DNA from: Spirogloea muscicola
Taxonomy: Eukaryota; Streptophyta; Zygnematophyceae; Spirogloeales; Spirogloeaceae
Length of the DNA stretch: 26,346 nucleotides
Direction: 5' to 3'
Assembly (NCBI GenBank): GCA_009602725.1
Contig: WELB01000099.1
Location: 62,511 to 88,856 of the forward strand
Every line of letters starts with the position of its first letter. The first letter of the stretch is position 1. The notes beneath the pieces were generated by a model. That model did no database searches. It saw nothing but the letters and a program-made list of their open reading frames with translations, and was not told the DNA's origin. Below are positions 9,496 through 19,262 of this stretch, one piece after another. A program made the position numbers and the translations under genes.

Positions 9496-12400
9496 TCACG
9501 ACAACATACTAGGGAAGCTCAGTACCCGCGAGTGAGCAACATCAGGTCCGAGTAGCTCGAGGCAGGGAAGGAGGCACTCCGCCGAGACCCGGAGGCCGCG
9601 GCCAGAGCGCGTCCTGCGCGCGTGTGGACAGCGTGGGCAAGGGATCGCTGGAACGATACCGCCAAGCGCATCAAAGACCTGGGCGAGCGACCCGGCGGCG
9701 CTGAAGCCGGGCAGCGCCCCGGGCGGACCCGACCGCCGATCAATAGCCTGACGAGCAAGCCGCTGGAGGAGATCCAGCCAGCGGCTGCCGAAGGCCCCGT
9801 GAACATCTATCGCCAGGGCCGCGAACTCATCACCGACCGGGTGATCGGCATATTTTTCCTCTTTTGCCCGGGCTGCCAGGCCGACCGCATGCCCTGCAAA
9901 CGACGCCGACCTGGTGGGGTTGCCGGAGTCGTAGCTGTCCGTTGTAACCACATCAGTGATGATGCGGGGACCGCCGCTGGGCAGGATAGCGACCAGGTCG
10001 GCGCGCCGGGTGTGCGACCGGCCGTCCTCGCCCCGCAGGATGGGCATGACTGAGGAGCACTCCACCGCCACCTTGAAGCCCGCCTCTATGAACACCCCCT
10101 GCATACCATCGCGCAAAAGATCATGGGAAGCGGTCCTCTCGCCTCCGTGGGCGCAACGGAGCATGTGCGCGGCCAGCTCCGCAGGGTCGGCGTGCCGGGC
10201 GCCGCACTCGCACTGTGTGACACCTGTAAGGCAGGGAGGGAGGAGCCCCAAGAGCCGATGCGCCGCCGTCCGGTAGACCTCGTCGGGCATGGTAAGTGCG
10301 GCATAGAGTGGGAGCGCTTGGAGCCACGCCGCCGCCCCAGGGGAAGAGGCGGAGAGAAGCCGAGCACGCCCGCGAACGTCAGACGGAGGGAGAAGCTCCA
10401 CCGCCTGGTCGGAGGCCGCCTTCTCGACCAACGCCGTGAAGCGTGCCTGAGCCCGCAGGTCTGGAGTGTGGGCGAGGTGCCGGAAAGGAACAGTCTGCTC
10501 GGACATGTTGGGGTGGACCTGCAGGAGCCTGTCGCGGGCAGTGCGGAGGGCGACTTGGAAGGGGAGTTGGCCTGTCTCCACATCGGCTGCCGCCCGCTCC
10601 AGGGCGCGTTGTCCGTGCACGAGGAACCGCTGACACATGGGGGCGGCCACCTGCGCCCAGCTTCCCAGGAAGGCCGCCTCACAGACGCGGGCAACTGAGC
10701 GGCATCCCAAGCCGCCACGACTGATCGGCAGGCTGGCCTGCAGCTGCGCAGCTTGGGTGGTGAGGAACGCCGGGTGCTGCACGAGGGAGGCTGCGGCCGC
10801 CATGATGCCGGTGTCGAAGGCCTCATACGCTGCCGTCACCGCCGGTGAGGGAAGGACGGTGCGGGCCAGGTAGTGGGGCCGCTGCGCGATGCACCGGGTC
10901 AGCATGGCGGTTGCCAGCTGCATGTCGTTCAGCGTGTGCAGGCGGGCCGCCGGCCGGAGGTGGTCCTGCAGCCGCCCCTGCAGCTGCTCCGCCACGAAGG
11001 CAGGTGCGCCCAGGGGGACGCCGAGGAGAGTGAGGCCCTCGGCCGGTGTCTGGCAGCCCACGGGCAGGCCCAGGTGGGCTGGCAGGGGACCTGCCGGGGA
11101 CCAGGCACAGCACTTGTCCGCCCTGATGTCCAGGCCGATCGCGCCCAGCTGCACCTGGAGGGTAGCAAAGGCTGCCACGACGTCTGCAGGCGGTCCCACC
11201 AGAGTGGTATCATCTGCGTACGTCGGCACCAGCACGCCAGGGTGAGCCGCGACCGTTGCCTGGAGCGCGCGATGGTGTGCCAGCGCGTAGTAGAATCCAG
11301 CGAGTGGATCCCCTTGACGTGCACCCCTGGTGGAGTGGAGGGTCTCCACCGCTCCCCCCTCCGTCCGCCACAGCAGGTCACTTGGCCGACCGTACCCCAG
11401 CCTGAAGAAGGGTAGAAGGCTGGGGAAGGCCTCTCTCAGCTCCTCCGCAATGACGTCCCGATCAACGCTATTGAAGGCATTGCGGACATCGACTGCCATA
11501 GCCACCCACTCCGGGTGCAGGTCCAGGGTGGCCCGTACGCCGTGCACGACCGTCTCGCCGCCGCTCCGTAGCCCCGCGCCAAACTGCTGGGGCGCCAGGT
11601 GTGCTTGGGCCTGCCCCGCGTGCTGTTGCCAGAGTGCGCGCCCCACCAGACGGTAGAGTACCTCCCCGATGGCGATGGGCCGGACCCCTCCGCCGGCCTT
11701 GCTGAGCGCCAGCAGTGTACTGGCGCACAGGACGTCCCGAACGCTGGCTGGGACCTGGTCGCGAGCTAGGAGCTGGCACACCTGGTGGAGCGCCGCGAAG
11801 TCGGCAGCGTCCCCCTCCAAGAAGATTTCCCGGAGGTGCTCGGTGAGCATGTGGGAAGGACCTCCAGCGGCTGCGCGGCGGCTGCTCTGCAGGGCCTGCC
11901 GCAGGGCGTCGGCGTCGAGGACCACCTCCTCCAGCAGGGTGAAGGTGTCCAGCCACGGGGGCAGGGGGTTGCGCGCCGGAGGGTGCAGGGAGTCCAGGGC
12001 CGCCCGCGTTGCGGCGTTGGTGGGCGCCAGCACCGAGTCGTCCAGGGCCTGGACCGCCCTGGACAACTCGCCCGCATGGCCGAAGCGTAGCGCCCGGCGG
12101 ACATTGGCGGCCCCGGCTGGCGCGGCCCGCGTGGCCCCATGGTCTGCCGCCGAGGCGGCCACCGCTGCATCGTGGCGTGCCAGAAGCTCCTCCCACTGGC
12201 CGCCCTCGAACATCTGGACGCGCTCCAGGAGGGGCTGCTGGCCCTGCCGGCGGCCGTCGTTGGGGACGCGCCCGAGCAGTAGCCGGGGGAAGAGGAGGAA
12301 CTGCTTCCAGGCCGCCTCGTCCCGATGGTCTCGGACAATCCGCTGCATCGCCGGGCGAAGCGCGCGGCGAATGTGTGGACGCACCCAGCGGGGAACGTGG

Positions 12401-12707
12401 CGGACGAGCGGGAGGGCCGCCTGGCGGTGGACGGCTGCCAGGTCGAGGCCGGCCAGCCACTGCCAGTGCTGAGGCGTGGGTGGGGACGGCGCGGGTGGGA
12501 CTGGCCGGCCTGGCCGGCCCCGGCGGCCACCTGCAGCAGCTGCGCCCCGCGCCTGCTCCGCACGGTTGTTGTTGCACACGCAGGCCCGTTCATGGAGGGT
12601 CCGGCCTGACCGCGTGGTGTAGGGCTTCGTGCAGTATTGGCACCGCGGGGGGTCGGGCGAGGCCGGTGAAGGCGGCGGCGGATGTAAGTAATTTTTTAAT
12701 GTATCCC
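9496..12707 (-). mobile_element. Non-LTR retrotransposon, near complete
   Basis: The element is read on the minus strand. Its 5' junction lies near 12685-12707: sequence homologous to the other duplication arm starts abruptly at 12708, while GC-rich element sequence lies to the left. The 3' end lies at or beyond 9496, because tail repeats of the same family continue to at least 9262. GC content is far higher than in the flanking host introns. No LTRs, clear poly(A) tract or target-site duplication could be identified. Confidence 0.75.
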
Positions 12708-12903
12708 AATGTGCATCATAGCTGCCAACCAGGTGCAAGTATGTGATGTCCTGACCTTGAGGCGGATACAGTAGAAGCAGGTACAGTATCGCACTTGTGC
12801 AATTCTGAGCTTCTGCTGCATAACCTCTACTTTGTAATGATATCACCAGTGCAAGCTCAATTTTGCAGCTGCCTATGCACACTAATGTTGGGGGCAGTTG
12901 CAC
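9496..12903 (-). CDS. Reverse transcriptase polyprotein of the non-LTR retrotransposon
   Basis: The open frame is 1135 codons. It has a C2HC zinc finger at residues 88-108 (C88, C91, H104, C108), a reverse transcriptase domain from about 395 to 600, and a second Cys/His finger (C898, C900, H913, C917). RT motif A is VDVRNAF with D472, motif B is RGARQGDPL (526-534), and motif C is YADD (562-565). A restriction-endonuclease-like region follows, with RRADLV (D969), IITDVV (D984) and KEEKY (1014-1018). Finger, RT, finger, endonuclease is the order known for R2-type elements; the exact clade is not determined. The first 65 or so residues are antisense host intron (12708-12903), and no Met occurs between there and about residue 186. 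The native start is therefore lost or unidentified. After about residue 1077 another frame gives the ending shared with other copies, so the last 58 residues may be frameshifted. Confidence 0.85.
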   Translation of the reverse strand: MQLPPTLVCIGSCKIELALVISLQSRGYAAEAQNCTSAILYLLLLYPPQGQDITYLHLVGSYDAHWDTLKNYLHPPPPSPASPDPPRCQYCTKPYTTRSGRTLHERACVCNNNRAEQARGAAAAGGRRGRPGRPVPPAPSPPTPQHWQWLAGLDLAAVHRQAALPLVRHVPRWVRPHIRRALRPAMQRIVRDHRDEAAWKQFLLFPRLLLGRVPNDGRRQGQQPLLERVQMFEGGQWEELLARHDAAVAASAADHGATRAAPAGAANVRRALRFGHAGELSRAVQALDDSVLAPTNAATRAALDSLHPPARNPLPPWLDTFTLLEEVVLDADALRQALQSSRRAAAGGPSHMLTEHLREIFLEGDAADFAALHQVCQLLARDQVPASVRDVLCASTLLALSKAGGGVRPIAIGEVLYRLVGRALWQQHAGQAQAHLAPQQFGAGLRSGGETVVHGVRATLDLHPEWVAMAVDVRNAFNSVDRDVIAEELREAFPSLLPFFRLGYGRPSDLLWRTEGGAVETLHSTRGARQGDPLAGFYYALAHHRALQATVAAHPGVLVPTYADDTTLVGPPADVVAAFATLQVQLGAIGLDIRADKCCAWSPAGPLPAHLGLPVGCQTPAEGLTLLGVPLGAPAFVAEQLQGRLQDHLRPAARLHTLNDMQLATAMLTRCIAQRPHYLARTVLPSPAVTAAYEAFDTGIMAAAASLVQHPAFLTTQAAQLQASLPISRGGLGCRSVARVCEAAFLGSWAQVAAPMCQRFLVHGQRALERAAADVETGQLPFQVALRTARDRLLQVHPNMSEQTVPFRHLAHTPDLRAQARFTALVEKAASDQAVELLPPSDVRGRARLLSASSPGAAAWLQALPLYAALTMPDEVYRTAAHRLLGLLPPCLTGVTQCECGARHADPAELAAHMLRCAHGGERTASHDLLRDGMQGVFIEAGFKVAVECSSVMPILRGEDGRSHTRRADLVAILPSGGPRIITDVVTTDSYDSGNPTRSASFAGHAVGLAARAKEEKYADHPVGDEFAALAIDVHGAFGSRWLDLLQRLARQAIDRRSGPPGALPGFSAAGSLAQVFDALGGIVPAIPCPRCPHARRTRSGRGLRVSAECLLPCLELLGPDVAHSRVLSFPSMLS

Positions 12904-13007
12904 AGCATGACGGTGCAGTGTTATGTTGAAAGTTTGTACCCTCCAAAGATCCTTGTCCTGTTATTGACCAATGCTCAACTGTGACCTTCTGGTGCTCATT
13001 ATCTCAG

Positions 13008-16000
13008 CAATCTCTGCTGCAACAATCTCACGGGCAGCATACCGACCACCATCACGCAACTCGCTAATCTCGCCAACTTGTGCGTGGCTAGTTTCTCTCA
13101 CACCTTACTCGAGATGATTGGTGCTGTAGACCTTCTTGCACATGATCTTCGCCATCCTCCAGATCTAGCCCGTATGCTACCGGTGTTCCAGTTGTTAGCC
13201 TTGAGCCTAGGCCTTCATACTTTGCTGTACCTTTACTTCATCTCTACAGCATTTTGGACCACAACGGCCTCAGCGGTGCGCTTCCCAACCTACAAGATAT
13301 GCGTTCGCTTCAGAAAATGTGAGAGCCAAGCATTTGCATGCAGAGCTTGCCTTTATTGTGAGCTCTGTCCGCTCATAACTCATCCGTCTCAGCCACCATC
13401 CCATACGCCAAGATCAATCTGACACTCACATGTGGTACCAAACGCTTGTATCAAGATCAAATGTAAGATGTAGCTGTCGCGCATGTGAAGGCTGATCCAC
13501 CAGCTTGCCCGCATGAGCGGTGTACTTTTGCCAATCCAGTCAAATGGCGCACAATCAGTTGACTGGCCCCATCATCGTATATCTCGACGTTCTATATGGG
13601 GAAACAGCCCTCACAACCGTGTATGACTTGCCATGCATCTTCCCTCCTGGCTTGCATAAGCATCTGAGTTGCAAGCATGAAGTTCTTCAATCCATGAGCT
13701 GCCCACAGACAGATTGGTGGTGCAAGTTCCGTGCTCTGGGATCCGACGAGCTGCAGACATGGTCGTAGAAGCACAACTGGCAGATTGTTCGTGCATTGCT
13801 CCATCCAGGGACTTTTCGTACAACAACTTCACTGGATTGTTTCCAATTAATCTTGTCTGATCGACTCTCCAAGCTCCAAGTCCTGTAAGACTCCCCAGTG
13901 CCTGAGCAGCAAAGCAACTGCCACAGATCATGAACGCTTCTAGGAAGTCAGATAATTACCAAATGTAGCACAGCGTGACAATGTCAGGTAATCTGTATTC
14001 CTGAGAGTCAACAAAGCCCATTAGGCACCAGATGTGCATGCTTGAGTCACAGGAGGACAAGGCAGCCTCCAGACATGTGAGAAGTGCAGTCCGCAACAAG
14101 ATCAAGCTATTGAAGCTGCTACTGATTGTAATGGGTGTGTGCCTGTGTATACCCTGTTCTTGCAGCAACCTTGCACGGAATCAGTTTGGAGGGGCGCTGC
14201 CAGACTTGGCCCCTTTTAAATTACCGCCCTTTTACAATCTTGTGAACTTGAGGAATTTGTAAGGGACAACAAACCTTGAAGCACATAATGCCGATCAGGG
14301 ATGTCACTCCGTTCCCATCACAAATGGGGGATCCTTTCTAAGTCACATACCTTGGCCATTATCGCTTTTGTGGCAGAGACATTTCCTACAACAACTTCCA
14401 GGGCGTATTCAATCTGAGTTTCTTTTCTTCAACCCAGAACTTGACATCGGTGGACGTCACCGGCAATTACTTCACTGGGCCAGCACCCAACTTCACAGTC
14501 GAGGGGAGCCCCGTTCACACCAGCACCAACTGCTTCGACGCCCCTGCCAAGCACCAGAGGCCAGCTTCGGTCTGTGCGGCCCTACCTGCGCCACGTGGGT
14601 GCCATGGATGCTCCCCCCCCCCCATCCTGCCCCATGCTCCTACACCCTAAATCCTACGCCCTAAAACCTAACGCTAAACCCTTACACCCTAAACCCATAC
14701 TACCTAACTCTTACACCCTAAACCGGAAAGCCTCGTGCTCTCTCAGCACCCCTCAGTCAGGGCTCGCTTCCTACCCCCTTGTCCCGGCTCTTCTGGGTCT
14801 ATGTAGACCCTCGTGAAGCGCTTGAAGCGCCCTGACTTCCTGATACCTCAGTGCCAGGTGCACTGAGTCTGCAAAAGGTGTGCGTGGCCCATGCAGGATG
14901 CTCTACACTCTTTGGAGTATATTTGACAGAGGTATTGCTGCTTCGTGTTGACAGTGTCTCTCCGCTGGGCATGTGCAGCCTGCTTCGTGGACATCTACGG
15001 CGTCAGTTGCTCGAACTGGCAGCCGGGCTTGCTGGGCCAGTATGATTTCCAAGACCCGTGTGCCTTTGCGTATTGCAAGTAAGTGCTGACTGCAGACCTT
15101 GAGAGGCTATTGAGCGCAGCTGCTTGGTCATCTGTCATATGGAGGCATCAGAGAACAGGAGTCTTACTTCAGCACCTTTTGCTTGCTAAGTAGTACTGCA
15201 TGTCTCCTACTAAACGAATGTTCCATCACAGTAATAGAGCTTGTAAGACTTGCATCCTTAAATTTTTGCTTGTCTCTGCTCCTCCCAGCTCTACGACCTT
15301 ACAGTGCACGCGGGGTATTAAAGATGATCGATCGTACTGTAATACTTTTGTTGCTGGATATGACCGCACTTGCGCAACTTCCGGCTGCGTGTCAGTGCTC
15401 TAACCTTCTTGCCACTCAATGTGCTCCTTGTCAGTTTGAGCTGTTGAGCAGATTGGCACCCTGTGCCTAAGATAGCTAGTTGGGCAAAATTATCCACTGG
15501 ACATGGAGTTGTCTCTAGTTGGTACCTGTGCAAAGCAGCTGTTCATTGCCTTTAGACAGTGAGCATGCAAGCGTGACCTGATCGACTGGAGCAATGTACT
15601 CACATGTCAGCTGCTGGGTTGGTGGTCATACTCTACAGGGAGGGGTCATGTGTATTCGTGTCCTCTCATCCTGCTGGTTCTTCCTGCTATGCGAACCCCG
15701 ACTTCAATAATCTCCAGTGCCAGCTGCAAGGAGCATGCGAGTCAGGCTGCACCATCTGTATCTGAAGACTTTCTGACGGGGCTCGCGAAGCATGAGAAGA
15801 TCGTACAAACACGCCTTCTAAACATGCAAGCACCCTAGGTGCTGTGAGCATTTCTGCTGGGCACTAAAAATAGTGAGACATCCTTGGCAGTGGTGATGGA
15901 CATTGCGTGTACGACTACGCTGCGACCGCCAATACATCTTGTGACTACATCCCTGGGAATGACTTCTGCAGCTTCCAGAAGTGCAGGTGGATAACTCGTG

Positions 16001-17057
16001 CATGATGCGTGAGGACCATGCAATGGCACATGCTCTTGCATGACCCATGCATGCGCAGCTTGACCATGGCATTACCTTGTGCAGACACTGTGCTACATTT
16101 GCCAATGTTTAGCCTGACATTTGTCATCAGCATGTGTGCCAGTCTTATCTGCCTCTGGTGCTTCTTTACGTAGGAATGGCACCTGTGCCCAAATCTCTCC
16201 GACTCCGGAAGGCGGCGATTGCGGACTGGCTTTGAACGTTATAGACTTCGTCCCAGGTCCCTTTGCTGAGAACAAGGGCTGTGCTACTGCTTCGTGCATG
16301 TAGGCCACATACCCGTGTGAGAGCCATAGAACATGGTTGTAGAACGGAGACCCACCTGTGTGAGCCATACAACATGGTTGTAGAAGTGAATACCTGGGTG
16401 GGTTTCAAAGTACGCCCACTTCTCAGATGGCATCCTGCATTCTTGATTGCAAACATATTTCTAGCACTCGTGAGGACCTGAGCTTTCAACTTGAGTTTGA
16501 CTGTGTCATCCTTGTGCTGACCAATACAGGAATGGCACGTGCACGCTGAGCCTCCTCTTTCCAGATGGCACTCCTTGCAACATAACCGGCTTAAATACAG
16601 AACTCATCAGTCCCGAATGCGTCACTGGCAAGTGCAGGTGAAGCGAAGAGATACTTTTGAGCTGCTTTGTTGTATCTTGCTATTCTCCTGCCACAGCCTG
16701 TGTGACTCAGGGGCTTAGCATTGACAGATGTCACACCTAAACAGCTGTCTCCTTGAGTTGATAGCATGTGCCATGGGTTCTTGCAAGGCTGAGCTTTAAA
16801 GCTGCTCACTTCTCTTAACATGCTCTCCAGCTTTACTTGACGTCATGCCGCCTTTGCAGTGAGGGCATGTGCCAGACTGACAGCTACAAGTCGGACGACA
16901 CGCCTTGCGTTGCGAAACGGGTTGCTGCAAGTTCTGTGATGGACAAGGACTCTGCCCTCCTAACGAATCTTCCCCTTGCTATAACTACGAAGGTGGCTAC
17001 CCTGGCCAATGTGATGATGCCAATAACTGCATTCCCGACGACCCCTATGAAGGATGA
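13008..17057 (+). pseudogene. Gene B: 5'-truncated LRR/cysteine-rich gene copy with two reading-frame lesions
   Basis: Exons equivalent to gene C lie at 13008-13079, 13250-13318, 13540-13620, 13809-13884, 14166-14258, 14377-14594, 14979-15078, 15289-15390, 15639-15740, 15891-15986, 16174-16299, 16530-16637 and 16860-17057. Six carry LRR sequence (for example LTGSIPTTI) and seven carry Cys-rich modules. The N-terminal cap and the first three LRR exons of gene C are missing, because retrotransposon sequence begins in the preceding intron. Exon 13809-13884 is 76 bp rather than a multiple of three and has TGA at 13858-13860, where gene C stays open. In the last exon a segment near 16910-16922 is 7 bases shorter than in gene C. 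The frame then runs to a different stop at 17067, although the original frame downstream is intact and Cys-rich to 17057. Splice sites are conserved, so it decayed recently or can still be transcribed. A sequencing error could explain one lesion but hardly all of this. Confidence 0.75.
14645..14722 (+). repeat. Degenerate telomere-type CCCTAAA repeats in an intron of gene B
   Basis: CCCTAAA occurs at 14645, 14659, 14687 and 14716. The spacings of 14, 28 and 29 are close to multiples of seven, with degenerate heptamers between. This is the complement of TTTAGGG, the plant-type telomere unit also used by many green algae. It lies in the phase-1 intron between the LRR and Cys-rich halves. A matching stretch is in gene C. 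Confidence 0.75.
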
Positions 17058-17594
17058 CATTATATGAGCGGATGACACAGCTATCAACATTTGCTCTACA
17101 AGATCCTCGATTATGGGATGGCTACTCAATTTACAAGACCCTCAAACTTGGGACGGCAATCCTCAAATATGGGATGGCAACTTCAATGTGTCGCCCACCT
17201 CTCAGACCACCCTCGTCTTCAGATCAAGAGCAATTTGCATGTCTAAGCAAGTCCTTTACACCAGTAGACGCATCCTTAGCAGCTATGAGGCTGCTCAACA
17301 CCACCCTCGTCAAGTCCTCCAAGTTCGTCCTCCTTTTTTATGTGCCGCTGCTAAGACTAGCAAGAAGACTCAGGCAGTTATACTCTAGAGCTTGTGAGAT
17401 TGTCAATCAAACTCGAGCCAAGTTTCTAGTTGTTTGTGATGTTTGTGAGCATTTCTCTGGTGACCTCGAGCTCGAAGCATGAAAGACTCATTGAACACTA
17501 CAAACTTCAGTGCTCATCGGACTCAAAGCACTTCAAACGAAAAGTGATGTTTGACCTATTTCATTCCAATCTTGTCATCGTTACTCGAGTTCGC

Positions 17595-17667
17595 TGTTAC
17601 TTGGGGCCACTCCCCTTTGGGTCGCGGTTACTGTTATTTGGGGCCACTCCCCTTTGGGTCGCGTTAC
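17595..17667. repeat. Two-unit 37-bp tandem repeat
   Basis: Units start at 17595 and 17632, and a third start is traceable at 17668. Each contains TTGGGGCCACTCCCCTTTGG followed by GTCGCG. The two units are almost identical, so the duplication is probably recent. Confidence 0.85.
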
Positions 17668-18295
17668 TGTTACCTTTGAGACTCTCTTTGAGGGTACTCT
17701 TGGCTCATTCTGGTTTCTTGTTCACACGCTGTGCTTGTGACTTGTCCATTCGATCCCGTTTTACTAGTAAATTGTTCATTTTCATTCCAAGTTCTCAATT
17801 GCCAACCACGTCATCTGTTGGTTACTCCTATTCTGTGTGTTGTTTCTATTCGATATCAAAGTAGCTCCTAAAGTCCTAGCAGACCTTCTTTCACCTCAAT
17901 TCATTAAGTGCCCACCAAGCGAGACTGATTTGGTTGCCTACTTCTGTACTAATCTGACTTCTCGACGTTATATGGCAGTCGACACTCTGTGGCACGACAC
18001 CGCTCACAGAGGCCGGACTAGCGTAGATTCTGCCAGACCGCAACTTACAGATGCCGGACTAGCACAGGTCCACCTGGCCGCACACAGAGCCGCACCCATG
18101 GTGGGGGCAGCCATAGCTAGGGCGCACAGAGCAGCGCGATCGCCCCTAGATTTACTTTAATTTAGCCCGGTGTGCCGGGGCATCCCTTTTTCACTTCGTT
18201 GATTCTTTTCTCTGGGCAGGGAGGACGGCACAGCTGTAGCGCATCCCACCATTTGTGGGCGCCAACCAGTGCTGTTAAAGGCAAGCGCGGCAAGA

Positions 18296-18620
18296 TTCAC
18301 TGGTGGCTGGGGAAGGCCAGCCCAAAGGAATGGACAAGGTCTGAAGGAGCCGGAGTGCGAAGGACTAGGACTAAGACATCAGCCAGGGGACGCTCAGTAA
18401 CCTCTAGTCAGGAGATGCAAGTCTGAGTAGCTAGCCGACGGAAAGACGTCGCCCTGACGGAAGCCGGAGGCCGCCGCTAAAGCTCGGCCTGCGCGCAAGT
18501 GAACCTCGAAGGCAAGGGAGCCCTGCAAAGAGATGGCCAAGCGCATCCGGAAGACGTTAGCGAGGGACCCGGCGACATTGAAGCCGGGCTGCTCGCCCTG
18601 CTGCCCGAGGCGGCGGGCCG
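18296..18620 (-). mobile_element. 5'-truncated non-LTR retrotransposon fragment
   Basis: On the minus strand the frame from about 18620 to the stop at 18394-18396 matches the end of the retrotransposon at 9.5-9.7 kb. It includes PGF-x(2)-AGSLA, then RAGRALAAASG, and ends SYSDLHLLTRGY. The tail with GACCTTGTCCATTC and the hairpin core follows at 18345-18296. Only the last 75 or so codons are present, the usual outcome of incomplete target-primed reverse transcription. Confidence 0.75.
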
Positions 18621-18643
18621 CTGCACGCCTGTTAGAAGAAAGT

Positions 18644-18790
18644 GCTCGCCCATTGAGAATAGGGGCTGGAACAACCAGCCCGAAAAAGAATGAACAGAGT
18701 ACGAGAAGGGGGCCAGGGGAAGCGCTAAGTAACAGAAACAAAGCTGCTACGAGACACTCAGTAACCCCTGCTAAGCAGCCGCAGATCAGA
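18644..18790 (-). mobile_element. Second truncated retroelement fragment, head-to-tail with the previous one
   Basis: The minus strand reads D-L-R-L-L-S-R-G-Y-stop (stop at 18758-18760), then the GCAGCTTTGTTTC tail and a hairpin copy at 18695-18644. It lies just upstream of, and in the same orientation as, the fragment at 18620-18296. This gives a short head-to-tail array of two truncated copies. Confidence 0.65.
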
Positions 18791-19217
18791 GATGCTGGGC
18801 TCCTGTTAGCGGTCACATGGTTGGAAGTATTGAGAGCAGGTTCCATCAAAAATGCCGGACTATGAGGCCGTTAGCCTCGAGACGCACGAAACATTCCTGT
18901 GCCGTTCCGGCACCGTCCCGTTATCGTCCTTGAGCGAGCTGGCTTAGCCAGGGTGACCCCTCGGAGGTCCGCACATGAGGGCCCAGGTGGCTGTCTGTGG
19001 GTGCCAAACACGGCCCCAGGTAGTCTTCTGTGTCCCTCTGGATTGCAGGTCTTCCCGTGGCCCTGACGGGACCTGATGGCGGCAGAGGGGCTGTCGCTAG
19101 CAACTCGGCACAGGCGCTTGTCGTACTACCCTCGTGCGGCGGGGGTGCCCCTGCAGTACGGCTGCCACAGAGAAGCAATGGAACAAAGTACCTAATATAA
19201 AGGGGAAAACCGCATCT

Positions 19218-19262
19218 CCAGTCCAGGGCGATGGCAGTGATCGGCTAGCCCAGGAAAAACGA
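19218..19262 (-). repeat. Diverged copy of the retroelement hairpin repeat
   Basis: On the + strand the segment reads GGGCGATGGCAGTGATCGG then CTAGCCCAGG and an A-rich end, a diverged minus-orientation copy. The 19262-19320 flank shares words (CACAGCGACTC, GTGGCCA) with 7412-7430, suggesting the same longer tail variant. Confidence 0.45.

Larger units (their letters stand above)
12708..17559 (+). repeat. Left arm of a large inverted duplication (contains gene B)
   Basis: Exons, introns and 3' flank match the reverse complement of about 19987-24705 in the same order over roughly 4.8 kb. There is moderate divergence and there are small indels. Similarity starts abruptly at 12708, next to the retrotransposon, and fades near 17559. 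The spacer to the right arm is about 2.4 kb. Confidence 0.85.

Noticed and set aside
11468-12577. Long second-frame ORFs (369 and 275 codons) and plus-strand ORFs over the retrotransposon
   Set aside because: They are Gly/Pro/Arg-rich shadows of the GC-rich RT frame, which alone carries the RT motifs.
17837-18160. 107-codon plus-strand ORF in the spacer
   Set aside because: No recognised domain and internal short repeats in its second half; could be a remnant of another mobile element but nothing proves it.
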